From the NCBI GenBank assembly GCA_013140485.1, contig JABFSS010000080.1, positions 1 to 23,712 of the forward strand: 23,712 nucleotides of DNA. The letters are read 5' to 3'. The notes under the pieces were generated by a model that saw only the letters and a program-made list of their open reading frames with translations, did not search any database and had not been told where the DNA came from. The first letter of the stretch is position 1, and each line of letters begins with the position of its first letter. This document shows, in pieces, positions 14,573 through 21,154 of the stretch. A program made the translations under genes and the position numbers. Origin of the DNA: Candidatus Peribacteraceae bacterium. Its GTDB lineage: Bacteria; Patescibacteriota; Gracilibacteria; Peribacterales; Peribacteraceae.

Positions 14573-15678
14573 AGGTTCCCGTCAACGCACCGGTTATCAC
14601 TCCTGCAGCCAAGAAGTACGTGGCCGACGCCATGGAAACCGGTTGGGTTTCGTCCGCAGGTCCGTACATCGACAAGTTCGAGAAGGCGTTTGCGGATTAC
14701 ATCGGCGTCAAACACGCAATCAGCGTCACGAGCGGCACGGCGGCTCTGCACATTGCACTGCTCAGCCTGAAGATCGGTCCGGGCGACGAAGTGATCGTGC
14801 CCGATTTCACCATGATCGCGTCAATCTTCGCGATTATCTATACGGGCGCGACGCCCGTCTTCGTCGACGTCGAGCCGGATACCTACAACATCGATGTCTC
14901 GCTCATCGAGAAGAAGATCACCAAGAAGACCAAGGCGATCATGCCGGTGCACATCTATGGACACAGCGTCGACATGGATCCGCTGATCGCGCTCGCGAAG
15001 AAGCACAAGCTTCATGTAGTCGAAGATGCGGCTGAGGCTCATGGAGCTTTGTACCGATCAAAAAAATGCGGATCAATGGGGACGTTCGGCTGCTTCAGCT
15101 TCTACGGCAACAAAATCATCACGACGGGGGAGGGGGGGATGATCGTCACGAATGATAATGCACTCGCCGACTATGCACGGCGCCTCAAAGACCTCGCGCA
15201 CAATCCCGAAAAGCGCTTCTGGCACGACGAAGTAGGCTACAACTACCGCATGACCAACCTGCAGGCAGCGTGCGGCCTCGGACAACTGGAATCCATTGAG
15301 GAATTCCTCGCACATAAGCGGTGGATGACTGCGGAATACGAAAAGCGGCTCGGGAAAATCAAAGGACTTCGGCTCCCCGTCACCAAACCCTACGCGACCA
15401 ATGTCTACTGGATGTATTCCATTCTGGTGACGGAGGAGTTTCCGCTCAGTCGTGATGAACTTCGTGCTGCTCTAAAAGAAAAAGGCGTCGATACGCGCGA
15501 TTTCTTCCCGTCATCAGCTCAGCAGCCGGTCATCCAGAAGCTCTACGGTGCAAAAGAACACTGTCCGGTGTCAGAAAAGATCGCACAGCAGGGTCTCTAC
15601 CTTCCTTCCGGTCTCGCGCTCACGCAGAAGGAGCTCGATTACGTGTGTGACGCTATTCTCTCCGTCTCCAAGTCATGA
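14569..15678 (+). CDS. DegT/DnrJ/EryC1/StrS aminotransferase, perosamine-synthase-like
   Basis: A 369-aa PLP enzyme of full family length. SVTSGTAALHIAL (52-64) binds the phosphate, VEDAAEAHGA (151-160) carries the PLP-contacting D153, and FSFYGNKIITTGEGGM (176-191) carries the Schiff-base lysine K182. The EDAAEAHGA and FxGNKxITTGEGGM wording is closest to GDP-perosamine synthases, which aminate GDP-4-keto-6-deoxymannose at C4. The window supplies that substrate through gmd (18609-19703), so GDP-perosamine is a reasonable product, by inference. A relative acting on another 4-keto sugar cannot be excluded. Last gene of the plus-strand operon, coupled to the cupin. It overlaps the convergent GMD-like gene by 40 bp, with a 16-nt palindrome (15673-15688) on its stop. 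Confidence 0.9.
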   Translation: MKVPVNAPVITPAAKKYVADAMETGWVSSAGPYIDKFEKAFADYIGVKHAISVTSGTAALHIALLSLKIGPGDEVIVPDFTMIASIFAIIYTGATPVFVDVEPDTYNIDVSLIEKKITKKTKAIMPVHIYGHSVDMDPLIALAKKHKLHVVEDAAEAHGALYRSKKCGSMGTFGCFSFYGNKIITTGEGGMIVTNDNALADYARRLKDLAHNPEKRFWHDEVGYNYRMTNLQAACGLGQLESIEEFLAHKRWMTAEYEKRLGKIKGLRLPVTKPYATNVYWMYSILVTEEFPLSRDELRAALKEKGVDTRDFFPSSAQQPVIQKLYGAKEHCPVSEKIAQQGLYLPSGLALTQKELDYVCDAILSVSKS

Positions 15679-16613
15679 TCGATCATGATCTTGATGAGTT
15701 CTTTGAACTTCACCTTCGGTTCGTAGCCGAATGTCTTCTTCGCTTTTGAATAATCAGCGATCAGCGTGCTCGTCTTGCCCGGCCGCAAGAACTTCGGATC
15801 GACCTCGACGTAGTCCTTGGCATCAAGACCGACGGTTCTGAACGCCTCGTCGACGAATTCTTGTACGGAGTGGGCTTCGCCCGTGCCGATGATGAAGTCA
15901 TCGGGTTTCTCGAGTTGCATGATGTTCCAGGCAGCCTCCATAAACTCGCCTGCGAAACCGAAGTCGATTTTGGCGGTCAAATCGCCCAGGTAAAGCTTCT
16001 TTTGGAGTCCCAGGGAGATCCTGGCCGCGGCCTTCGTGATCTTTCTCGTCACATAGGAATCGGTGCGTCTCGGTGATTCATGATTGAAGAATGTCGCGGT
16101 GCTCGCGAAGATCTTATGCACATCGCGGTAGTAGCGCGTCAGCATCAACGCGTACACCTTCGCGCACGCATACGGACTCTGCGGGCGCATGGGCGTCGTC
16201 TCATTCTGTGTCACGGTGTCCGTCTGCCCGTACATATTCGAGGTGAGCGGCTGGAAGTATTTGATCGTCGGGTCGAGCTGCCGGATGATCTCGAGAATCC
16301 GGCCCGGCGCGCCGCCGGTGATGTCCGATGCGTAGTCCACGAGGTCGTAACTCCAGCCTGCGTGGTCCTGATCAGCCTCATTGTAAATCTCCTGCGGTTT
16401 CGATTTCTCAATGGCGCGGTAGAGCGACGGCACGTCGGCAAGATCTCCGCGATGCAGCGTGATCTTGTCGATAATGTGATCGATGTTCCGGGTATTCCCC
16501 GTCGCCGAGCGGCGGATCAGCGCGTGAACCTCATATCCTTTACTGAGCAGAAGTTCTGCAAGATATGAACCGTCTTGGCCGGTGATGCCGAGGATGAGGG
16601 CGGTCTTTTTCAT
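15639..16613 (-). CDS. Divergent GDP-mannose 4,6-dehydratase-like SDR
   Basis: A 324-aa extended SDR protein. The N-terminus GITGQDGSYLAELLLSKGYE (9-28) has the NAD(P)-binding GxxGxxG of the GMD group, and NHESPRR, VTRKIT and LYLGDL also match GMD. The catalytic region differs: GMD normally has TSELYG, here TSNMYG (124-129), so the general-base Glu is Asn126. YxxxK is kept (Y148, K152). The normally invariant YNLAAQSHVG reads YNEADQDHAG (77-86). It may therefore be an epimerase or reductase, or a dehydratase with altered chemistry, rather than a second GMD. Its TAA lies in the convergent DegT gene; its ATG overlaps the C-methyltransferase stop by 4 bp, suggesting the two act together. Confidence 0.8.
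   Translation of the reverse strand: MKKTALILGITGQDGSYLAELLLSKGYEVHALIRRSATGNTRNIDHIIDKITLHRGDLADVPSLYRAIEKSKPQEIYNEADQDHAGWSYDLVDYASDITGGAPGRILEIIRQLDPTIKYFQPLTSNMYGQTDTVTQNETTPMRPQSPYACAKVYALMLTRYYRDVHKIFASTATFFNHESPRRTDSYVTRKITKAAARISLGLQKKLYLGDLTAKIDFGFAGEFMEAAWNIMQLEKPDDFIIGTGEAHSVQEFVDEAFRTVGLDAKDYVEVDPKFLRPGKTSTLIADYSKAKKTFGYEPKVKFKELIKIMIDHDLETERIASHT
15673..15688. repeat. 16-nt palindrome at convergent overlap
   Basis: TCATGATC followed by GATCATGA, a perfect palindrome spanning the DegT stop codon (15676-15678) and coding for the MIDHD region of the GMD-like protein. May be coincidental. Confidence 0.4.
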
Positions 16614-17869
16614 GAGACGACGCGGAATTCAGGGAGCGGCACGAGGAATTTTCCTCCGCCGTTCCTCCATTCTACTTCCCGTTTGTAGAATTCATCAAAG
16701 AACGCGTACGGAAGGACCAGGAAGTAATCAGGTTTGGCCTTTCGCGCCTCATCCTCAGAGACAATCGGGATTCCTGTCCCCACGGTGAATTTTCCCCATT
16801 TCTCGGGACTGCGTTCCGATGCCGCGGTGATCAGATCGGGGCCGAGTCCGTAATACTGGAGGATCGTGTTGCCTTTGGTCGAAGCGCCGTAGACCCAGAC
16901 GCTCTTGCCCTTCTTCACTTCCGTCCGGATGAAGTCGACACAGTCTTTTTTGTTCTTCTCCATCCGCGCGAAGAAGTCCAAGTGGACCTGCTTTCCTGTC
17001 AGAGCCTTCTCCTCGTTCCTGAACTTCTCCATTCGTTCTTTTGCGCCTTTGATCACAGGAGGCTTGCCAGATTTCAGACCCGCGTAGACGCGGTAACTGC
17101 CGCCGTTCACCAAATTGTGATTGATGTCGATCATGACGAGCCCGTTCTTCTCGAACAGGAATTCCAGCGAAGTCAGTGAATAAAACTCCAGGTGCTCATG
17201 GCAAATATTGCCGACGTCGTTCGTATCGAGCATGTTCTTGAGGCACATCAACTGTGCGACGAAAACGCCGTCATCCGTGAGTGTCGATGCCGCGTCCCGA
17301 ATAAATTGATTGGGATCCTCCATGTCGTAGAACATCCCGATAGCGGTGATCACTTTCGCTTTCTTATCCAAGACCTTCTTATAGTTCTCCAACGTCCAGA
17401 AATCGTTGATGAAGTAGTCGAGGCCCTTCTTTCCTTCCTCAGCGAGATTGGACGCCGGTTCCACTCCGACCTTTACGACTCCCGGCTTCTCGTACGTACG
17501 CAGCATGGTTCCGTCGTTGCTGCCGATATCGAGGACGATGTCGCCCGGTTTCAGATCAATGCGCTCTTCAATCTCCTGCGTGATGTTGCGCAACGCCTTG
17601 CGCATCGTGTCGGTCACGCCGGAGCGGTACCAGTAGAAGCGGGCGTAGAGGAGCTCTTGCGGCGCCGTATGTCTGAGTTGCACCAGCGAGCAGTGTTCGC
17701 ACATGACCATCTCCAGCGGCGCCTTGAGGCCGTCTTTCGGGTTCGCGACGAAATCGGAAATGTAGATGTCTCCGATCGAGTACAGCGGCGTGATCTTGTC
17801 CGATTTGCATACGCGACACTTGGTGATCGCCGTCACGGGTTTGGCCTGTGCTGCCCAATTGGTCGTCAT
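16610..17869 (-). CDS. NDP-sugar C-methyltransferase (TylC3/NovU/TcaB9-like)
   Basis: A 419-aa three-part enzyme of typical length. The N-terminal zinc-binding module has C18-x2-C21 and C57-x2-C60 (CRVCKSD, MCEHC). The middle SAM domain shows DIVLDIGSNDGTMLRTY (110-126) and VGVEPA (134-139). CHEHLEFYS (223-231) provides the Glu/His pair that family structures (TcaB9) place at the sugar C3. The C-terminal third has SVWVYGASTKGNTILQYYGL, the known Methyltransf_14 segment. Family members add a methyl group to carbon 3 of a 4-keto-2,6-dideoxy or related NDP-sugar, giving a branched sugar. ATGA overlaps on both sides link it to the GMD-like gene and the DPM1-like gene. Substrate here is inferred to be a 4-keto-6-deoxy sugar. 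Confidence 0.88.
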   Translation of the reverse strand: MTTNWAAQAKPVTAITKCRVCKSDKITPLYSIGDIYISDFVANPKDGLKAPLEMVMCEHCSLVQLRHTAPQELLYARFYWYRSGVTDTMRKALRNITQEIEERIDLKPGDIVLDIGSNDGTMLRTYEKPGVVKVGVEPASNLAEEGKKGLDYFINDFWTLENYKKVLDKKAKVITAIGMFYDMEDPNQFIRDAASTLTDDGVFVAQLMCLKNMLDTNDVGNICHEHLEFYSLTSLEFLFEKNGLVMIDINHNLVNGGSYRVYAGLKSGKPPVIKGAKERMEKFRNEEKALTGKQVHLDFFARMEKNKKDCVDFIRTEVKKGKSVWVYGASTKGNTILQYYGLGPDLITAASERSPEKWGKFTVGTGIPIVSEDEARKAKPDYFLVLPYAFFDEFYKREVEWRNGGGKFLVPLPEFRVVS

Positions 17870-18594
17870 ACTTTCGGGGAAAGGCGTCCCAGTCTAATCA
17901 TCAACACTCTCCAGGCATACTGAACGCTGAGCTTGAGAAACGTCTTGATGCTGCCGTCGGTTTTCGAAACGCCTCCTTTGCGCAGTCCGTAGCGGTAAGC
18001 CACTTCGACGATGCGGATCTTCCGCTTCTTGCATTCATAGACCCACTGCACGAAGTATTCGCCGAATCCCGTGCTGGAGAGGGGAACGCGTTCGATCACT
18101 TCGCGCCGCGCGGCGGCGAAGCCCGAGGTCCAGTCGCGGAAATCCCAACCGAGCAGCAACCGCGTGTAGAAGTTGAACACGACGCTCAGCCATGCGCGGA
18201 ACCAGTGGCGCGTGTCCATGCCTCCGGGCAGGTATCGTGATCCGATGGCGACGTCATATTCATCCAAGCGGTCGACGAGTTTCTGAATATCTTCCGGCGG
18301 AATGCCCAAATCACAGTCGAGCCAGACAATGTATTTGCCTTTCGCCGCGTTGGTTCCATCCGCCAGGGCCGAGGCAAGACCGCGCTTGTCCATCCGGCGG
18401 ATCAGCCGGACTTTGGGATGATGCAGACTCTCCACCAATTCCCAGGTCCGGTCCGGGCTGTTGTCGTCGACGATAATCAGTTCAAACAATTGAACGCCGA
18501 GGGTCTCCGTGATGCGCTCGACGGCTTCGACGATATTCTCCCGCTCGTTATAGGAGGGGAGCACAACGGAAATACTGGCTGGCTGGATGGGCAT
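17866..18594 (-). CDS. DPM1-like polyprenyl-phosphate sugar synthase (GT2)
   Basis: A 242-aa GT2 enzyme of the dolichol-phosphate mannosyltransferase group. SVVLPSYNERENI (9-21), IIVDDNSPDRTWE (40-52) and the metal-binding WLDCDLGIPPEDI (91-103) are family signatures; GSRYLPGG (118-125) and DWTSGFAAARREV (154-166) are also typical. It has no added C-terminal membrane domain, as in soluble DPM1. It would move a sugar from a GDP- or UDP-sugar to polyprenyl phosphate on the inner membrane face, feeding the GtrA and GT-C proteins of this window. The stop overlaps the C-methyltransferase start by 4 bp. TAGACT lies 8 nt before the ATG in the 14-bp spacer from gmd, so it may have its own promoter or ride with gmd. 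Confidence 0.85.
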   Translation of the reverse strand: MPIQPASISVVLPSYNERENIVEAVERITETLGVQLFELIIVDDNSPDRTWELVESLHHPKVRLIRRMDKRGLASALADGTNAAKGKYIVWLDCDLGIPPEDIQKLVDRLDEYDVAIGSRYLPGGMDTRHWFRAWLSVVFNFYTRLLLGWDFRDWTSGFAAARREVIERVPLSSTGFGEYFVQWVYECKKRKIRIVEVAYRYGLRKGGVSKTDGSIKTFLKLSVQYAWRVLMIRLGRLSPKV

Positions 18595-18608
18595 GCTCGT
18601 GCAGTCTA

Positions 18609-19703
18609 TCAGGAGTGAGCCAGCTTCGTCGCCGGTTTGGCAGCCTTCTCCCTGCCGCCCTTGGGAAAGGCGATGCCCATCTTCTTGCAGTCGGCTTCCA
18701 TCATGATGCGGGCGAGTTCCTCCAGACTCGTCTGCGCTTTCCAGCCCAATTTTTTCTCCGCTTTCGACGCGTCGCCGAGCAGATGATCGACTTCGGTCGG
18801 GCGGTAGTAGTAGGGGTCGATTGCGACGATGATTTTTCCGGTCCCCGTGTCCACGTAGGTTTCGTTCTTTGCAGCGCCACGGCGCTCGTAGGTGATGCCC
18901 GCGCAGTCGAGACAGAGCTCAAGGAATTCCCGCACGGACGCCTCGCGCCCCGTTGCGAGCACGTAGTCTTCCGGCTCCGGTTGCTGGAGCATCATCCACA
19001 TGCCTTCCACATACTCCTTCGCGTATCCCCAGTCGCGCTTCGCTTCCATATTGCCGAGGTAGAGGCAGTCCTGGCGGCCTGCGAGGATCTTCGCGAGGGA
19101 GAGGGTGATCTTTCTGGTCACGAAGTTCTCGCCGCGCCTCGGGGATTCATGGTTGAAGAGGATCCCATTGACCGCGTACATCTTGTACGCCTCGCGATAG
19201 TTGCGCGTCATGTAGAAGGCGAACGCCTTGGCGCATCCGTACGGGCTGCGCGGATAAAACGGAGTCTCCTCATTCTGCATCGGCGCGACTGCCTTCCCGT
19301 ACAGCTCGCTGGAACTGGCTTGGTAGAAGCGCGACGGAAGTCCGCTCGAGCGAATCGCCTCGAGCAAGCGCGTCGTTCCGAGTCCCGTCACGTCGCCCGT
19401 GTATTCGGGCGTATCGAAGCTGACGCCCACGTGGCTCTGTGCGGCGAGGTTGTAGACTTCGTCCGGTTTCACGATCTGCAGCACGCGCGCGAGCGAACTG
19501 CTGTCGCCCAGGTCTCCGTAGTGCAGCGCGAGCGGGAGATTCTGCACGTCGGGTTCCGCGAACAAGTGATCGATGCGCCCGCGGTTAAACGTCGACGATC
19601 TCCTCACGAGTCCGTGCACTTCGTAGTCCTTACTCATGAGAAACTCCGCCAGATACGAACCGTCCTGGCCGGTGACTCCGGTGATGAGGGCTTTCTTGGA
19701 CAT
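18609..19703 (-). CDS. gmd: GDP-mannose 4,6-dehydratase
   Basis: A 364-aa extended SDR with all GMD features: ALITGVTGQDGSYLAEFLM (5-23) for NADP binding, HGLVRRSSTFN (30-40), YNLAAQSHVGVSF (84-96), the catalytic SSELYG (131-136, E133) and SPYGCAK (153-159, Y155 and K159), NHESPRRGENFVTRKI, and DPYYYRPTEVDHLLGD near the C-terminus. The usual catalytic Thr is Ser131, a conservative change. It converts GDP-mannose to GDP-4-keto-6-deoxymannose, the branch point to GDP-fucose, GDP-rhamnose and GDP-perosamine. The last about 17 residues are Lys/Ala-rich. TACCAT lies 10 nt before the ATG. Fourteen bp separate it from the DPM1-like gene, so they may be cotranscribed. Confidence 0.93.
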   Translation of the reverse strand: MSKKALITGVTGQDGSYLAEFLMSKDYEVHGLVRRSSTFNRGRIDHLFAEPDVQNLPLALHYGDLGDSSSLARVLQIVKPDEVYNLAAQSHVGVSFDTPEYTGDVTGLGTTRLLEAIRSSGLPSRFYQASSSELYGKAVAPMQNEETPFYPRSPYGCAKAFAFYMTRNYREAYKMYAVNGILFNHESPRRGENFVTRKITLSLAKILAGRQDCLYLGNMEAKRDWGYAKEYVEGMWMMLQQPEPEDYVLATGREASVREFLELCLDCAGITYERRGAAKNETYVDTGTGKIIVAIDPYYYRPTEVDHLLGDASKAEKKLGWKAQTSLEELARIMMEADCKKMGIAFPKGGREKAAKPATKLAHS

Positions 19704-19775
19704 CTGAGCGGGAATGGTACCCCCGAACGCAGGGGTATGGAAGGCAAAAAAACCCTATTGGCAGCCTAAAAACCC

Positions 19776-19794
19776 AAATCTCAAATTTCAAATA
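19776..19794. repeat. CAAATCTCAAATTTCAAAT word repeat in spacer
   Basis: A non-coding copy of the word repeat also found inside the GT4 gene at 10866-10890. It lies in the 131-bp spacer after the SGNH hydrolase gene. Confidence 0.5.
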
Positions 19795-19803
19795 CAAGCG
19801 CTC

Positions 19804-19823
19804 AAAGAGGGGTCTTTTCCCTC
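19804..19823 (-). terminator. Weak hairpin after the SGNH hydrolase gene
   Basis: On the minus strand GAGGG, a 7-nt loop, CCCTC and then TTT follow the stop at 19835. The stem is short and the T-run brief, so this is only a possible terminator. Confidence 0.3.
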
Positions 19824-19834
19824 CATTCCCTCGG

Positions 19835-20863
19835 TCACAATGGCAGCAATTTCCACTCCTCCAACGCCGCTTTGATCACGCCGGCGGCTTCGTCAACCGT
19901 CTTGGCGTTCGGGTGCACGGTATCCCAACTCAAACTCTCCGCTTTGTTGCCGAAGACTTCGTACAAGTTCAGAACGCGGAAGTCCTGCGCCTCCGCAATC
20001 TCCCGGAGCTCCTGCGTACTTTGCAAGTGCAGCCGCTTCTCAGGCCAGATCACGAAGAGAAGATTCGTCGTGCGCGGCAACGTCTGCACGAATGCCGCGA
20101 GCGTCTGCGCGTACTTCTTGAGCGCCGCCTCCGTGACCTCGTCGCCGAACGCGTTCTTCCGGTATTCCTCCTGTTGCTCCTGCAGATTGCGGCTCTCCGT
20201 CCGCGCGATGACGATTTTCTTCACCGTGCGATAGAAAGCGCTGTGGAGATCGAGCCAGCAACTGCCCGGAATCCAGCCCAGGATTCCGTCCTCAATCGGG
20301 TGGCACTTGGGCTGCTCAGGAGTCCAGCCCGGCGCCTGGAGATTCCCGTCATCGTCGAGCACGGCAGGCTCGGTATCGGTCAGGTCGTTCCAATAGAAGA
20401 CGAGAACGAGCGTTTCCGGATGCAATACTTCCACCTTCTCCTTATAGATCGCGATCTCCTGTCCGAGCGTGTATCCGGGAACCGATGCGTTCACAACGTT
20501 GAACGTCCCTCCGAACGCGTCGTTCAACTTCGCCGAGAGCGTCTGCGCATTGTCCAGTCCGTATCCGAAGGCGATGGAATCTCCCAAAATCGCGACAGTC
20601 TTTTTGCCCGCATGCACTTCCTCCGACCGGAATCCCCGCCGGTCCGTCACCACCGTCGCGCGGAACGCCGTCTCGTTCAGGTTCGGTCGCAGCGCGTAAC
20701 TCAGCGCGGCATCCGCACTCTTCTCGTAGATCGGCGGCGTGCGCGGCTTGCCACTCTCGATGCCCGTGACGCGCACGGCGATTTCGATGCCGAAGAAGAA
20801 GATGACGACCGTGGCGAGCGTGAGGGAGAGATTCTTCCACGAACCCCGATACCGTTTGCGCAT
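19835..20863 (-). CDS. Membrane-anchored SGNH/GDSL hydrolase
   Basis: A 342-aa protein with a single N-terminal membrane segment (about 12-32, LSLTLATVVIFFFGIEIAV) and an external catalytic domain. The SGNH blocks are present: KTVAILGDSIAFGYGL (88-103, Ser96), Gly in VPGYTLGQE (128-136), Asn159 in FYWNDLTD, and DTVHPN (314-319, Asp314 and His317). Such enzymes add or remove O-acetyl groups, here presumably on the surface glycan. It stands alone on the minus strand after gmd's 131-bp upstream spacer. TACAAT 7 nt before the ATG is a leaderless promoter, and a perfect 15-nt palindrome (20889-20903) covers its -35 region, so it may be repressed by whatever binds that palindrome, possibly the adjacent ORF6N protein. 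Confidence 0.85.
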   Translation of the reverse strand: MRKRYRGSWKNLSLTLATVVIFFFGIEIAVRVTGIESGKPRTPPIYEKSADAALSYALRPNLNETAFRATVVTDRRGFRSEEVHAGKKTVAILGDSIAFGYGLDNAQTLSAKLNDAFGGTFNVVNASVPGYTLGQEIAIYKEKVEVLHPETLVLVFYWNDLTDTEPAVLDDDGNLQAPGWTPEQPKCHPIEDGILGWIPGSCWLDLHSAFYRTVKKIVIARTESRNLQEQQEEYRKNAFGDEVTEAALKKYAQTLAAFVQTLPRTTNLLFVIWPEKRLHLQSTQELREIAEAQDFRVLNLYEVFGNKAESLSWDTVHPNAKTVDEAAGVIKAALEEWKLLPL

Positions 20864-20870
20864 GGGCCCT

Positions 20871-20876
20871 ATTGTA
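20871..20876 (-). promoter_or_regulatory. Putative -10 box (TACAAT) of the SGNH gene
   Basis: TACAAT (5 of 6 to TATAAT) with 7 nt to the ATG at 20863; no ribosome binding site. With a 17-nt spacer the -35 would fall at 20894-20899, inside the palindrome at 20889-20903. Confidence 0.55.
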
Positions 20877-20888
20877 GCGAATTTTGAT

Positions 20889-20903
20889 GTCGCAAATTGC
20901 GAC
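20889..20903. promoter_or_regulatory. Palindrome 1, possible operator at SGNH promoter
   Basis: GTCGCAA-A-TTGCGAC, perfect 7-bp arms around one base. It covers the expected -35 region of the divergent SGNH promoter. Read as codons in the ORF6N reading sense it would give SQIAT, the common version of the conserved ORF6N motif. Confidence 0.55.
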
Positions 20904-20915
20904 TTAAAGTTACGA

Positions 20916-20930
20916 GATCAAAATTGTGAT
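20916..20930. promoter_or_regulatory. Palindrome 2, degenerate copy
   Basis: GATCAAAATTGTGAT, which equals GATCACAAATTGTGAT with one C missing. Centre is about 27 bp from palindrome 1. Weak on its own; meaningful only as part of the series. Confidence 0.35.
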
Positions 20931-20963
20931 TTTCCCAGGAACACTACAAAACAGATTAAAAGT

Positions 20964-21020
20964 ATGAAAATAAGCTATTCTTTAAGATCACAAACTGTGA
21001 CCTTAAACGTTATTCAATGA
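20964..21020 (+). other. 18-codon ORF mimicking the ORF6N motif
   Basis: ATG at 20964 to TGA at 21018 encodes MKISYSLRSQTVTLNVIQ. It contains palindrome 3, and its residues ISYSLRSQTVTLN resemble MSHSSRSQIVTLK of the ORF6N protein downstream. A hairpin terminator follows 11 bp later. It could be a leader peptide or the remnant of a second ORF6N gene. No ribosome binding site is visible, so translation is doubtful. Confidence 0.25.
20981..21007. promoter_or_regulatory. Palindrome 3, near-perfect 12-bp arms
   Basis: TTTAAGATCACA (20981-20992), loop AAC, TGTGACCTTAAA (20996-21007): 11 of 12 positions pair. Core matches the palindrome in the ORF6N gene, and similarity extends leftward (AGCTATTCTT against AGCCATTCTT), so the two are related copies. 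Confidence 0.6.
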
Positions 21021-21030
21021 CTTCAAGAGG

Positions 21031-21063
21031 GGCGTTCCACTGGGGTGTGGAACGCCTGATTTT
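21031..21063 (+). terminator. Terminator-like hairpin upstream of the ORF6N gene
   Basis: GGCGTTCCAC (21031-21040) and GTGGAACGCC (21047-21056) form a perfect 10-bp GC-rich stem with loop TGGGGT, followed by TGATTTT. The U-run is short and delayed, so it may be a weak terminator or attenuator between the 18-codon ORF and the ORF6N gene. Confidence 0.5.
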
Positions 21064-21130
21064 GGCTTCCTCAAAAGGATTTTCAAGATTTTGAAAAACC
21101 AATCTTTATCCGAGGTACTTTTCGTCCCCA

Positions 21131-21144
21131 ATCTCAGATGAGAT
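21131..21144. repeat. 14-bp palindrome before the ORF6N start
   Basis: ATCTCA-GA-TGAGAT, perfect 6-bp arms, ending 10 bp before the ATG at 21155. It could be an operator or a small 5' hairpin hiding the start. No ribosome binding site is recognisable. Confidence 0.35.
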
Positions 21145-21154
21145 TCTGGTGCAT

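Larger units (their letters stand above)
20864..21154. other. 291-bp divergent intergenic region with palindrome series
   Basis: Between the SGNH and ORF6N genes. It holds, in order, the SGNH -10 box, palindromes 1, 2 and 3, an 18-codon ORF, a 10-bp-stem hairpin and the ATCTCAGATGAGAT palindrome. AT-rich on the left half. A TACTTT at 21116-21121 is the only -10-like T-A-N-N-N-T I see before the ORF6N start, 33 nt away from it. No RNA gene is evident. Confidence 0.6.

Noticed and set aside
18609..18660. Lys/Ala-rich end of Gmd as a possible frameshift
   Set aside because: The catalytic and C-terminal GMD blocks are complete before it; a short basic tail is tolerable and the frame is clean.
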